DNA of 64,000 nt from Forficula auricularia (GCA_024734495.1 JALMQS010000075.1:11253401-11317400); one strand, 5' to 3'; positions 1-12,415 are shown, counted from the stretch's first letter. Notes: generated by a model not told the origin, from the sequence alone. A program made the numbers and translations.

Positions 1-261
1 AAGATTATCATAATTAAGGTTTCATTTTCTCCATTTTCAAAGCATTTAGGGAATAATTTACCTTTCAAATATTCTTTTACGCTCTAATGCAATTAACGTA
101 AACTCAAACACACCTCTAATAATTAGGCTTTTATTTTATTAATCCACCGAATTATTAAATAATTTATCATTAATTAACTTATAGTATACTTGCATTTGAA
201 GTATTCCATATACTCTCTTTGATCTATTATAGAAGAAATATGAAAATTGAATATCTTAGAG

Positions 262-345
262 CAGTGTTTTTCAACCTGTGGGCCCCGATAGCCTGGGGGG
301 TCGCGAAGCCTCTATAAGGGGGTCGCAACGCCTCAGTAAAAAAAA
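262..345 (+). mobile_element. hAT-type terminal fragment
   Basis: Starts with cagtgtttttcaacctgtgg followed by a ggggtcgcgaagcc and gggggtcgcaacgcc pair. This resembles the CAGTGNTTCTCAACC ends and 'ggtcgcg' repeats of many hAT-derived MITEs. I see no matching opposite end, so this is a one-ended relic beside the LINE tail that follows. Confidence 0.4.
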
Positions 346-509
346 AACGAAGTTTAAAAATATATTTGAGGCATTCCACGACAAATCGGGCGGTTTGAAA
401 AATTTTAATTATTGATTTCCTTCATTTTTTGACATTTTTTAGTACACATCAAAAAAGTCTTACTGAAAATTTTTGAAATTTTTTGATCACCGGCTTAAAA
501 TATATCTCA

Positions 510-928
510 CTTCAAGGAACTGGAACTCTCTCCCAGCCTCTATCTTTCCCAGCACGTATGATCTTCAAACCTTCAAAACCAGGGTGCATAGACACCTACG
601 TCTACACCCTCTCACTTAATCAACTTTCCCTTCTCTTCGGTAATGCAAGGGTCTTTCGAGATCAATAGGGGCTACATATTTACTGGTGCACCCCTTCTTG
701 CATTCGATTGCCTTCAAGGAACTGGAACTCTCTCCCAGCCTCTATCTTTCCCAGCACGTATGATCTTCAAACCTTCAAAACCAGGGTGCATAGACACCTA
801 CGTCTACACCTCTCACTTAATCAACTTTCCCTTCTCTTCGGTAATGCAAGGGTCTTTCGAGATCAATAGGGGCTACACATTTACTGGTGCACCCTCTTGC
901 ATTCGATTGCACAAAAAAAAAAAAAAAA
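510..928 (+). mobile_element. LINE (Jockey/CR1-like) 3' tail with tandem duplication and poly(A)
   Basis: Two near-identical units with a ~202 bp period start at 510 and 712 with cttcaaggaactggaactc and end in cattcgattgc. Their frame encodes the C-terminal tail of a LINE ORF2 (LSQPLSFPARMIFKPSKP). The same tail, diverged, occurs at 16220-16427 directly after recognisable reverse-transcriptase C-terminal sequence, which identifies it. A pure A run (913-928) follows the second unit, so the strand is + and the 3' end is here. The element is severely 5' truncated and has no enzymatic domain. Confidence 0.7.
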
Positions 929-929
929 G

Positions 930-2285
930 AATTTCGGTTTTTTTACTCATAACTTCTTCAAAAAATGGTCCAAATTCATTTTTTTTTTTTTTTTTTTTTT
1001 TTGAAATCTTTATTTTTATACATACTTTTTAGAAAAAATATTAAAAAATTATTTAAATCATTTTTATATGCGATTTTTGAGTTTAAAAATTTTAATCTTG
1101 TTTTTGAAACTGTATGTATTATAGGTAGTTTTCGATTTTTTTTTCATCATTTTTTATTTTAAACTTCTATTCATTCTAGAAATTTTAACACTCAATTGAT
1201 AGTGGTCCTAAGATAATTACTATTTTATTTCGATTTTTTATAATTTCGAAAAAATTTTATTCGCTTATATCATTATAAAAACCACCTTTTGGTATTGAGT
1301 CTTCTTTTTTTAGTTATTTTGAATTAATTTTTATCGTTAACAGGTGTTTAACCGAGAGACACAGTCAGAAAAACTGTGTATGCAAAAAATAGTCTTTTCA
1401 TGTTTCAGACATTTTTAGATATAAATAACCTCATAAAAAACTTTGGAGCAAATTCAATAAAAGGGATCGCTCCGGCTCTCTTGTATAATTTTAATTTTAC
1501 CGTAGATCTTTTGTTCAATAATTAATTAAGAGCGTTCATGTTTAACTTGTCGACCCTCGCACTGGACCAAGTAGAATGAAATTAAATATTGATACTTGTT
1601 GGTAATCAATTACATTTTATAGACTCAGATGACCTTTGAATTTGAATGATTGATGTCCTGATGTGTGTGCTTAAGGCCTTATGCTCTGTCTGGTTAGTTT
1701 ACTGTCCTTAGACTAAAGAAATAATGATTTAGCACAGAATTCTGAAAAATGTAAGCTTTAGGAATAAATTAAATTGTGTTTTCTCTTTACTATAAATAGT
1801 TAATTGGAAGAAAAAGAGTGCTCACAAGTTTTAGTGGTCATTGTTTATCAGCGAACCGTTTGAGATAGAAAATTGAAGTTAGACACAGAAGTGGAGTTTA
1901 TTAATACAAAAATGTGTATCAAATTATAGTTATATAATTATCTCTATATAACAATTTGATATATATTTTACTGATTATCTGCATTTATGAACCTGAAGTC
2001 TAAATCTATATTATCATCATCAATGAGTACACAGTCCTAAGCCTGGTTTGACACAACCAGCCGTCTCCACTCGGCTCCTGCTCCTCTCTAAATGTCTTAC
2101 ATCCCATATCCCTAGTTATTTGTTCGAAATATTCTATGTATGTACATTTTCATTTGTAATGAAGAAGTACTTAATTATATAATGTTTACAATTTTATCTT
2201 TTTTCATTGAAACTACAAACATTTTGATTGTTTCCGGAATGAATTTTATACCCTCTTGCGTCTTAATCCAAACAGATTGACAAAA
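930..2285. other. Gene-free AT-rich spacer
   Basis: Poly(T) run near 981-1002 and AT-rich sequence. 1340-1480 weakly resembles 11540-11690 (a 'cagacacag...tttcagacatttttagat' repeat). No supportable ORF or RNA gene. Confidence 0.6.
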
Positions 2286-2290
2286 AAAAT

Positions 2291-2455
2291 CGAGGGGTGA
2301 ACCGCGATTGGAATTAGGTGTACACGTCTTTGGAATTTTGTGGAATTATTTTGGAATTCATTAGATAATGCCCCTTCATCTATTGTCTTCTACTTGGAAA
2401 TGAAAGTGGAAGTGGAAGTAGGTGTAAACGATATTAGGTCGCTGTTCACCCCTCG
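2291..2455. mobile_element. Small MITE candidate
   Basis: Ends gaggggtgaac and gttcacccctc are exact inverted repeats. Just inside, aggtgtacacg faces cgtttacacct imperfectly. Length ~165 bp. Flanking aaaaaatc occurs on both sides and may be an 8 bp target duplication. Superfamily not assigned. Confidence 0.4.
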
Positions 2456-2529
2456 GAAAAAATCATGCAGGGTAATGATTTTTCCCATTTTTCTAGTTTT
2501 GGAGATAGAATACTTCGAAAAGTGAACTT

Positions 2530-3500
2530 CCCTAAAGTGAATACAATCTTAACTTTCATAGTTCGGTCTGTAAAGGAAATAATTCTTAAGATAAGCAGAA
2601 CTAACTATCTGAATTATTAAAAAATAATTATTTGATTACCATACTCGAAGTTATTTTCTTAAAATTATTTATTTAAAACCAAGATTAAAAAGCAAATTTT
2701 CACATTTTTATTAATAATATTAATTTCAGCTTTTTAAAGAAAAGAGTGTTAAAATTGATAATTATATATTATGTATATATATATATATATATACCTAAAT
2801 GGTATTTTGGTTTGTCATGATCAATTTATTTTTATTTTTTGTTTCCTTGCAAATTCGTATACTTCTCAAGCTGCTATTACTATAGCGAAAATGAGCCCGT
2901 AGAAAGAATAAGAGTCTGGGTCCGGAACAAGGAAGTGAGAAAAGAGTGTGGAATCCTGGACAAGATGGGTCTGCTTTCGTTGCCAAGAGTGGCATAAACA
3001 CGTGGGGAAGGCACTAAAACCTTTGCTAATAAAAAAAATAGCTTTCTATGAAATAGCAGAAAGGAGAGAAACAACTCTGAAACAAACAAAAGTAGGACAA
3101 TCTTTTGAGAAAAAAAGAGCAAAAGAAAAATATTCATTTTGAAAATTCATATAATTACGTCCTCATTAGTGTCTGATGGAAGTTTAAATTCATTTATAAA
3201 TATATTATATGATAATTTAAATAACCACCCGACTGAAACGAATTTTATATGAGCCCCTAGAGAATGGGATGAAACTGTTATATAATATTTATTTTATATG
3301 GGATAGTAAATTACAAATGAGGGATTTAATCTATATAATAATGGATTTATGAAGATAGCTCTTTTGCATAATTGAATTTGTTGTTAGCTAGGCTTTATTC
3401 GGCAAAAATTATACGCTAATACATCAAGCGATTCAGATCTAAAGCAAACAATTAAAAAGGGATAAATTAGTTTTTGCGAGATGTGTATTTTAATATACTG
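2530..3500. other. Gene-free AT-rich spacer
   Basis: Contains a (TA)n microsatellite at about 2776-2793. Overlapping 64-85 codon frames around 2795-3142 show no domain or codon-bias signal. Nothing else supportable. Confidence 0.55.
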
Positions 3501-3501
3501 C

Positions 3502-3771
3502 CAACATTGGCGTAGTTAGTGAGTTTTCCTAGGGGGGGGGGGGGGGTGCAGCCGGCCGCTGATTAGCCACCACAAGGTTTCAATTTTGGTAATCCGATTA
3601 GAGATCAACTTTTTAGTAGAATTGACAAATTTCGGAAGTAACGAAATAATTTACTGAGAAATGCCTAACTGATGCCTCGTAATAATGAAGTTTCGATTTT
3701 TATAAGGGGGGACAATGAGTTTTGTAGGGGTGGCACTGAACCCTTTGCCCCTTCCCTAACTACCAAAATTG
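3502..3771. mobile_element. MITE with poly(G) tract
   Basis: Left end caacattggcgtagttag pairs with right end ctaactaccaaaattg as an imperfect inverted repeat. An uninterrupted G run begins at about 3532. A related 'gggcgtacccag' plus G-run segment occurs near 22945-22990. Non-coding. Confidence 0.4.
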
Positions 3772-3910
3772 TTTTAATAATCCGGAATGTTTGTTTATTT
3801 CTCACCCTAGAATGGAAAATGGGTGTGTTACTTTGTACCTAGATTGGTAAATATTAATATCGACTGTTATAAAAGATTGCAGCATTTTTTTTTTATCACT
3901 AATGCCAAAG

Positions 3911-4046
3911 TAAATTGAAAGTTTTTGTGCCGAAGGTAGAAGAATGTTTATATGTTGAAGGAGACAATAAAAGTGTGTGTCTTCTGCTGGAATAAATAAA
4001 ATGTATAATTCCAGCAGAAGACACACTCTTTTATTGTCTCCTTCAA
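3911..4046. mobile_element. Penelope-like tail fragment folded back on itself
   Basis: taaattgaaagtttttg at 3911 begins sequence matching the terminal part of the PLE at 25571. From 3955 the tail 'ttgaaggagacaataaaag...' runs forward to ~3993 and is followed, after a ~14 nt loop, by its reverse complement (4008-4046). This makes a near-perfect hairpin of two PLE tails. Confidence 0.65.
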
Positions 4047-4049
4047 TGT

Positions 4050-4720
4050 AAGAAAAGTGGAAACTACTTAATGGTATAATCGGTGCGCTTTATTCGATAC
4101 GATACAATAACTTTTGAAGCTAGTGTGGACGGGGGGGGTGACCAACTAAAGTTGACTTTATCAATTGAATTTAATTATTTCCTATTTAATTTACCCTTCT
4201 CTCTACACCACTCTCTTTTCCCAATTATTTATTTATTTATTTTAATCATCATTAAAAAACAAAAACTCAAATTATGTCGAGTTTTATTGATTATCAAGGG
4301 TTACAAGATAAAAAAAATAAATAAAAGAGAAAAAAAATAATATTATTTAAAATTTAAATAATCTGTTTTTATTCGTTATCTTTATATTTTTGAATAATTA
4401 GGTCCAATTAATTCTGGATCATTTAGACGTTTAGTTTCAGCTGAACCGCTACACTTTGATTCTAGTCCAGTGGTTCTCAACATTGTATCACTTACTCATC
4501 ATTCAAATTAATGAATCAAGCTTAAATGATATGAATATCTCATCCTCACTAACTAAAACATTATATTATAAATTAATATATATATATATATAAATGCCAT
4601 CCGAAAAGAACTATGATGAATATTTGGACAATTAAAGGTTAAAATCAAAAAAAAATGTGTGAGCCTCATCCACATAAGCTCACGGGGGAAGTGAAACTTC
4701 TTTAACAGTATGTTATTTGT
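4050..4720. other. Gene-free AT-rich spacer
   Basis: A cagtggttctcaac hAT-type end at about 4469 has no partner nearby. (TA)n at 4577-4592. No supportable gene. Confidence 0.5.
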
Positions 4721-4721
4721 A

Positions 4722-5402
4722 CGAGGATAAGTCAAAAATTACCTACACTTTTCATTCTACAAATTTATTAAACTAAGATAGGTGTACAACAGATAGATTT
4801 TTTTCGATATAGTCTCCACCTTTAGCAACGTACTTGGTCCAGCGAGCACAAGCTTCCGGATATCTTCCTGGTCGAAGGTTTTCGGTTGGTCATGAAGCCA
4901 CTTTTGCACCTCATCCCGAATGTCCATGTCTGAGGTAAATCGACGAGCTCTCAAAGCTTCCTTGAGCGGTCCAAAGAGATGAAATTCTGATGGAGTGAGA
5001 TCTAGGCTCTAGGGAGGGTGTTCCAGGGTCTCTCAAAAGTTGACAGTCGCCCAGCTCCTATTTTTGTGTTACGCTCGTTCGGCCGCTTTTAAACATTTCG
5101 ATCCATAAAACGCTTTTACGAGATAAAGCACTTTCCCCGTATTGGGACAAAAGTCTCCGGTGAATTTCAGCACCTTTCACCCTCTGGCCTCCTCGTTGCT
5201 CCACTCTTTGGTGCAATCTGATGAGGAGCTGACATGCTTATGTTGTTGTAGCTGAACTGACAACTGACGCGATCGTGATTAAATTCCGCACACGTGACCA
5301 CAGACGCGCCAACTTAATGCACGCGCAAGCAGCGTTCGCCTCTATCTTACTTTAATAAAGTTGTAGGAGCGAAAAGTGTAGGTAATTTTTGACTTATCCT
5401 CG
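4722..5402 (-). mobile_element. Internally deleted mariner transposon
   Basis: Perfect ~33 bp terminal inverted repeats (cgaggataagtcaaaaatt... and its complement) are flanked by TA at 4720-4721 and 5403-5404, the Tc1/mariner target duplication. Only 681 bp long against ~1.3 kb for an intact mariner. On the minus strand the interior encodes the transposase C-terminus (see next entry). Most of the catalytic domain is missing, so it could move only in trans. Confidence 0.9.
4795..5045 (-). pseudogene. Mariner transposase C-terminal remnant
   Basis: Minus-strand translation gives the mariner C-terminal signature: an F-H-L/SLD-type motif, then LRARRFTSDMDIRDEVQKW, then HDQPKTFDQEDIRKLV. A one-base frameshift then moves the conserved RWTKYVAKGGDYIEK into the +1 frame (seen at about 4800-4845). 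A stop lies where the catalytic-domain junction should be. The DDE catalytic residues are absent. Dead coding sequence inside a mobilisable shell. Confidence 0.85.
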
Positions 5403-5404
5403 TA

Positions 5405-6750
5405 TATAACGGCCAAAAAGTGTATGTCATTTAAAAAATCACACTCGAGAGCAATAGTTCCCAAAGTGGTCCATGGACCTCCAGGAGTCCACTATGACCT
5501 AAAAAGGGTCCATGATAATGAAAAAACAAATTGAGGGTCTATGAGAGGTTCATGATAGTGAATCTAATTTAAGAAGGTCGTGACTTTAATTTTGATTCCA
5601 TGAATGGAATAATTCACATACATGGATAAATTTGTAAGCAGATTTTACGTGAAAACATAACAAACAGACTAACAGTACAATAGTGTTTTCTATACAAACT
5701 TATTTCCGCAATTATAATATTAGTAGCAAAGTGGGGATTTTATAGTGTACTAATTTATTCTATTTACTACAGGCAATTACATATTATTTAAATTTAAATT
5801 AATTACATAGTAATTGAATTAGTATATCTCATAAAATTGACTTATTCCCTTCGTGGTCGCAATACACTTTGAACTTGTACATAATGGGTGAAATCAGTAT
5901 CTTCATGTTAACCGCATACGCGCAATAGAAATTGTTGTTCATTCGTTTCTCCAGAGATTCGGAAAAGACAGCGCAGGAAGACTAGGACTTGCCCTGATTT
6001 GTTCAATCCGTCAAACAATAAATACCAATGTGAGAGACAAACACGTTCATTTGTTTCCAGAGTTTTGAAAAGGAATGTAGTAAGAAAATATTTTTCAAAA
6101 ATAGAAAATTAAAAACTGAAATATAAGGAAATGAATATTAATGAATTTTGTATACATAAAAAGCCAGATTAACTCCTCAATTATTCAAAAGAGCTATCTG
6201 CAATATTATTGCAATTCTCATTTCATATTGATGTGAATTTTGATTTTCGTCTCTTACGTTCATCAAAAATAATAAAAAAGAAAGTTTGCAAAAGATCGAA
6301 GAAAAATGAGAATGTTCCTCTCAATATTCCCAAATTAAAAAATTTGAGTATCACGTCAAACTCAGATATCGAATTAATTAAAATTGTTATTATTTATGAA
6401 TTTACTGTGTACGCATCTTTATCTATTTTGGTAATAAAACTACATTTAAAACCGATAGCGAGACTAGTATTTTAAGATGCGTTTACACTGAGAGTTTTTT
6501 ACTTTCGAGAGTGGGAAATATACTCTCGAGTAAAAAGCTCTAATGTCTAAATGCACCTTAACATGTAGGTATTTCAACGAAATTCGAAGGACTTAAAAAC
6601 TTGGATTTTGAAAACGTATAAAATTTTTCGAAATAAATTCAGAGCACTCTATATAATATACTATTAGAATAAATTAAAATTTCTTTAAAAGTAAAACTTT
6701 ATTTTCTTAAAAAAATCCGAAAAGAGAGAAGTAAGAGGGGGACCCTTTGA
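5405..6750. other. Gene-free spacer
   Basis: 5451-5600 has a hAT-like 'caatagttcccaaagtggtccatggacc' start, read as a low-confidence relic. 6209-6475 is an 88-codon AT-driven frame with no recognisable domain. Nothing else supportable. Confidence 0.5.
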
Positions 6751-6751
6751 T

Positions 6752-7665
6752 AAAATGTAATTTAATGGAATATAATCGAATATAATGGAATATAATGGAT
6801 TGTAATGTAATATGATGTAATAAAATGGAATATAATGGAATATAATTGAATATATTATAATATAATGGAATATTATAATTTAATATGATGTAAGATAATG
6901 GAATATAATGGAGTATAATGAAATATAATGAAATATAATGGAATATAATGAAATATAATTTAATATGATGTAATAAAATGGTATATAATGCAATATAATG
7001 AATATAATGAATATAATTGGTTATAATTTAATATAAGCGAATATAATGGAATATAATTTAATATGATGGAATATAATGGAATAAAAGCAAATATAATAGA
7101 ATATAATCATTATATAATGGAATGTAATTTAAAATGATGTAATAAAATGGAATATATTCGAATATAATGGAATATTATTTAATATATGATGTAATAAAAT
7201 GCAATATAATCCAATATAATGGAATATAATGAAATAAAATTAAATATAATTAAATATAATTAAATATAATGAAATATAATTTAATATGATGTAATAAAAT
7301 GAAATATAATTTAATATGATGTAATAAAATGAAATATTTTGGAATATAATTGAATATAATTTAATATGATGTAATATAATGAAATATATGGAATATAATG
7401 AAATATAATGGAATATATGGAATATAATGAAATATAATGGAATATAATTTATTATGATATCATAAAATAATGGAATAAAATTGAATATAATTTAATATGA
7501 TGTAATAAAATGGAATATAATTTAATATGATTTAATAAAATGGAATATAATGGAATATAATGCAATACAATTGAATATAATTTAATATCATGTAATTAAT
7601 TGGTATATAATGGAGTATAATTCTAAAATAATTTAATATCATGTAATAAAATCGAATATAATCAA
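6752..7665. repeat. Degenerate TATAATGGAA satellite
   Basis: About 0.9 kb built from pentamer/decamer units such as tataatggaa, tataatgaaa, tttaatatgatg and taataaaatgg in irregular order. A higher-order unit 'ttaatatgatgtaataaaatg' recurs many times. No ORF. Degeneracy implies an old array. Confidence 0.9.
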
Positions 7666-7669
7666 TCTC

Positions 7670-8340
7670 AATCAATTAGAGCTAAGTTAAACTACGATAA
7701 ATTAAAATAATATAACAATACTTAATACAAGTGTTATTATTTATTTATTTCATTTTCAACGGCTAGAAGCCTCAATTCACTACTAAAATTCTTGATGAAA
7801 AGAGGAAAGGATTCCATCTCTCAAAGAAGGTATAGTGATCACTGGATTGATTTGTTTTAATCGGGTTAGTGTTTGGGATATTGTATAATATAATATATTT
7901 TAGCATGTCGATTGCATTATAATACCTACTTGAATTGAATTATTTTGGATTTTATCAAGAGCAAATTTAAAATGTAAATAAGAAATTCACTTCATGTATA
8001 TCAATAAAAGTATGTATTAACATTTTTGATGAAAGTCGTATCTATATAAAAGTAAATTTAATAGAATAAGATTTCTTATGAGGTTGATTTGAATATTAAT
8101 CTTAATTTCATTCTTATTTATACTATTACAACCAGAGAAGCTTCTTTTTTGATACAAAAATATTTTAAACGTTGTCAAAACATAAAAATGTTCGGTTATT
8201 AAATATTCAACACCTCTTTGCTGTTAAATGAGATACTATCCGAACAAATTAAATAAACGGCCTGTTCTGGTGTAGCCATCCACTTGACTTTACCATATAC
8301 ACCTGAGCGCTATAACATATTTAAAATTTAATAAAATTAT
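7670..8340. other. Gene-free AT-rich spacer
   Basis: No ORF, RNA gene or terminal-repeat structure recognised. Confidence 0.5.
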
Positions 8341-8344
8341 TTAT

Positions 8345-8960
8345 AATCCTGTGAGGGCGTTAGTTTTGCATTTTAGCCTGCTGTGGGCCACGGATTATGT
8401 ATACAAAATTTGGTTGAGTTTGGTACAAGGTCTAGTTTTTTAATTTATTCACCCCCCTCCCCCCATTTCGGGTGGTTAGTTATTGCATTTTAGTCTCTCT
8501 CTCCCACTGATTAAGTATACAAAAATTGGTTGTGTCTGCTCAAATGCCTAGATTTTTAAATTTTAATCCCCCCCCTCTCCACCCCACTTAATTTTGGGTC
8601 GATATACACCTAAATCTAATCATCTCCTAATCTCAATACACAAAAACTGGTGTGAAATTTGGTTTTGATATTCACACTAGTTTTTGAGCTAGCTCGTCCA
8701 CAAAATTTGGTAAGGTAGAATAACAGAATAACTGACTAACACACTAACGGACGACAGACATTTTGACAAAAACAATTCCAAAAAATCCCTAATAAGTGGA
8801 CATCGAAAATTAATTTTTTCGATGTCCACTTGTCTTTTTTAGCAGACAAAATACTTATGGTTTCGCTCAATTTTTTAATCAAAATAGTTTCAGCCGTTTT
8901 TGAGATATTTCGAAAAAAGCAAAAAAAAACACTTTTTTTCATGCACGACTACAATATTTG
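8345..8960 (+). repeat. Interspersed repeat family A, copy 1
   Basis: Contains phrases repeated elsewhere in the window: aaatttggttgagtttggta, 'ggtggttagttattgcatttt', 'ccccctccccccattt', and a trailing 'cagccgtttttgagatatttcg...catgcacgac' tail. Further copies are at 10140-10720, 14740-15460 and 39095-39450 (reverse). Non-coding and unclassified; probably the 3' region of an unidentified retroelement. Confidence 0.65.
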
Positions 8961-8964
8961 ACCA

Positions 8965-10135
8965 TACCCTGTGGTAAAAGTAAAAGTATTCTATGAAAAT
9001 GATGAAGCAGTTTAAGGACCACTGTACTCTGTAGAGCCAAACCAAAAAGACAAGGGATTCAAACCCAGTTTATTTTGATAAATATAATACAATTTCTGAT
9101 ATTCAGTTTTAATTGACAAATCGGTTTGATAAATGCAAATGAAATTTTTTTAATGAAAATAAATAATTAAATTATTTGATTGTATATCACTTCCCATCGA
9201 AGAGATTATTATCAATTTAATTTAATAGAAAAGTTTTATTTTATTATTATCTTTTTGTTTATTCTCTGGTGTCATTTAACATGAAGTAAATAATAAACTA
9301 AAGAGAACACCTAGTTTTGTCCTTTGTTTTAAAGCCAAGCTTTGTTCATTGTTGTGTTTTGTGTATTGAGCTTTTGTATTATACATTTTCACAGTCTACT
9401 GGGAACTCTTCTAAAACTTGGTTCCACCTGCAAAGGAGGGAAATTACAAGGGATTAATAAAAATCTGTATTAAACCTCTAGTTTACAGAGAAGAGAGAGA
9501 GGGTAGAAAATTAAATCCAACCTCTTATTATTCATGATGTTTTAAGTTGATTTTTCGATTAAGGAAATTTAGAAGGTAATTTACAATTAATTAAATAGCT
9601 TTATAACCAAATATGGATTTTCTTCAAGATAATCTCAAAGGGTGGTGAATATAAATTGGAATCTAAAATTCTTTAGAATTATCATATTGGGGAACTTCTC
9701 TTTACACTGACAATGCACTATACCCTTAACGTGTAGAGGCATTACGAATTCAATGGAAATAAAGACTCAAGATTCAGTATTTTCTTTAAGGCCTCTGCCA
9801 TCAGTACTATAAAATAGACTAGAATGGAGCTAAATAGTCTCTGCCCAATTGTATTTGCAAAATAAGTATCTTATTTCTTAAAAAAGAAAAAAGAAAAACC
9901 TCCCAAGCTATAATAAATATGGTATATATGGTATAAGTGGCAGGCAGTGACTTTTCAACCAAGGAATGGTGTCAAAAAATAGACCTTCATTTTTTTTGTA
10001 TTTTGCTTTATTGTTCTATGTTATTTTTTTCATATTTAACATTAGATTTTTTATTAATTGATATTTAAACAGAGCGAATAATCTATATTCGCCAAGCTTC
10101 TTCTTGTGATGTTTTCAATTCTTTTCATAGTTGAA
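8965..10135. other. Gene-free spacer
   Basis: AT-rich with no recognisable gene or terminal repeats. Confidence 0.5.
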
Positions 10136-10139
10136 AACT

Positions 10140-10720
10140 GGCTGACGCTCTCGTAGAAGCCATAATGCAAAGGGGCTATATTTTCATTTTTTGACCCTAC
10201 ACCATCTTATGGAGGTTAGTTTTTGCATTTTTAGACTTCTGGAGACCACTGATTATTTATATAAAATTTGGTTGAGTTTGGTATAAGGCCTATATTTTCA
10301 TTTTTGGCTCCCCCCTCCCATTTTCAGCTGTTAGTTTTTTGCATTTTTAGACTTATGGGGGCCCACGGATTATGTATACAAAATTTGGTTGAGTTTGGTA
10401 CAAAGGTCTAGTTTTTTAAGTCGATATGCACCAAGATCTAATCAGTTCTTAAACTCTATGCACCAAAACTACGTGTGAAATGTGATTTTGGTATTCAAAC
10501 TAGTTTTTGAACTAACTCCCACTTCGGGCCCCTTTAACCCCACCTCTGCATTCCACCCCTGAACCCAGTTTTTGCATTTCTAGTCCCCTAGAGGCCCACA
10601 GATTATGTATACAAAATTTGGTTGAGTTTGGTCCAAGGGCAAGAATTTTCATTTTTTGACAATCCTCCCCTCCCCATTTTGGGTAATTAGTTTTTGCATT
10701 TTTAGCCTTCTAGTTGGGTG
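10140..10720 (+). repeat. Interspersed repeat family A, copy 2 (partly tandem)
   Basis: Three successive diverged passes of the unit 'acaaaatttggttgagtttgg' plus 'ggttagtttttgcatttttag', at about 10200, 10330 and 10560. Same family as 8345-8960. Confidence 0.65.
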
Positions 10721-10964
10721 CAGTTGAAAGAAAATACATACATATATAATATACAATATATACAATTGTATATACATATGTATTTACAGAATACTGCACA
10801 GTTTATACATTGTCAGAGCTCAAATACGTATCTATCTATTCAGTTCAACTTTTTTTTACCACCAGAATTGAATACGAATTATCGACAGTCCGGATTTTTA
10901 ATTTACAAATTATCGACGCTCTACTCTATATATTTTCCCACTCTGAAAAAAAAATGTTTCAATA

Positions 10965-11153
10965 CAGTGGTTTTCAAACAGGGAGGCACGAAAAATGTTT
11001 TAATAAAAACTTAACAGTAAAAATTCAGCGAATTAATATTTTTTTTTTTTACATTTTTATTCTCACATACATTTAATTACTATATTATTACTTATATTTA
11101 TTAACAAAATAAAATGTGGGAGGTCGTAGTAGCATAAAGTTTGTAAACCGCTG
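10965..11153. mobile_element. hAT-type MITE with 8 bp target duplication
   Basis: 189 bp element. cagtggttttcaaac at the left end and gtttgtaaaccgctg at the right end form a 15 bp inverted repeat with two mismatches. It is flanked by tttcaata (10957-10964) and ttttaata (11154-11161), an 8 bp duplication with one mismatch. Ends and duplication length are hAT hallmarks. The interior is non-coding. Confidence 0.8.
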
Positions 11154-11159
11154 TTTTAA

Positions 11160-12180
11160 TACATATAAGTATTAATAGCAATCTAACTCAAATAAAAATC
11201 TAAGTATTACCATATACAAATATATAAGTTATAAAAAATTATGCCCGGAAATGATTTTTCCCATGCCTTAAGCAAAGAACTATTGATGACGAATGTATCA
11301 GCAATTTATCTGATTTGTTTATTATTCATTAAGCACATTTTCAATATTGGAACTGTTTTTTTTTTTAATTATTCATATATCTATTGACTCTTTAATTATT
11401 TTGACACCAGTAACCTGCCGGATTGTTAATTTAGAAAGTTTTTTTTGCTTATACACCCCAAGGGGAAAATATAAAACTGATCAAATTTTTTCATTAATTA
11501 GCTTTAGTTTAGGTTCCATAGGGTGAGTGATGTTTTTAACGTTGATTGATAATCACATAGACAGACAGTCAGACACAGAAATAAATAATAATTGTTGAAA
11601 ATAATTTTTTCCGGTTTTAGACAATTTTAGACACAATGAGAAAAACTTCGAGTGAATTCAATTCAAGGGGCGTACCGAGTAAAAATATTAATGAAAGATT
11701 AAAATAAAAAGTTTAAAAAATAACGCCTGCTCTCGTATTTTATCCACATATTTTGTTTGTTTAGTCATTGAATTTAAAAATGTTTGAATCGTGGAAAAGA
11801 ATCATTTTTATCCATTATTTTTTCTGACTATTTGCCTGTCTGATTGTGTACCTTGATTTTGATACACTCAATAATTCAAGAAAGGAAAATCGAAGGTAGT
11901 TTGTTCTGGTGTCAAAATGTTAGTATTTCTTGTATTTTGGGCTTTCTATCTTCAGAACATCAGATTCTAATAAAGAGAAAATATCTTTTTTTTTTTTTTA
12001 AATGATTCATTGAGATTTTCAATTTTTTATTATAAAAGATTAAACAAAATGCTGTTTTTCAATTTCAATCAATTTATTTATTTTAAAACCCATTTTTAGT
12101 TTTTTTTTTTTTTATAAATAGCATTATATATTTCAATAAATAATTTGTAGTTAAATACTATATCTACAATTTAGCATAAT
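11160..12180. other. Gene-free spacer with 'cagacagacagtcagacacag' repeat
   Basis: 11540-11690 carries a repeat also seen, diverged, at 1350-1480 and partly at 11820-11900 on the other strand. It resembles a LINE 3' tail but no coding part is visible. Confidence 0.45.
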
Positions 12181-12185
12181 CTTCT

Positions 12186-12415
12186 TTGAATCATTTCATC
12201 TTTTAGATATGCTACTAAATTTGTAAGCTTACTCTATTATCAGTTAATTTCTGAACTTCCTGAAGATGGGTTGATAGCCCGAAATATATATGGTATTTTG
12301 AAAAAATTTACTCCTTTGATTTTTTAAATTTTTACCGTGAAACAAGTGACTTAGAAAACTAACTCATAGTAAATTAATATCTCATAAAATATTTATTTAC
12401 TTTTATCTTTACTCT
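12186..12415 (+). mobile_element. Penelope-type terminal fragment with hammerhead-like core
   Basis: cctgaagatgggttgatagcccgaaatatatatgg at about 12258-12293 has CTGAAGA, a GGG/CCC stem and GAAA in hammerhead order. The following ~120 bp ('gtgaaacaagtgacttag...actcatagtaaatt...tttatctttact') matches the tail of the 18S chimera at 29214-29375. No coding part is attached here. Confidence 0.6.

Noticed and set aside
643..1032. 129-codon ORF
   Set aside because: Created by the tandemly duplicated LINE tail and homopolymer runs.
6752..7665. CRISPR-like or regulatory array
   Set aside because: Units are degenerate pentamers without unique spacers; simple satellite in a eukaryotic genome.
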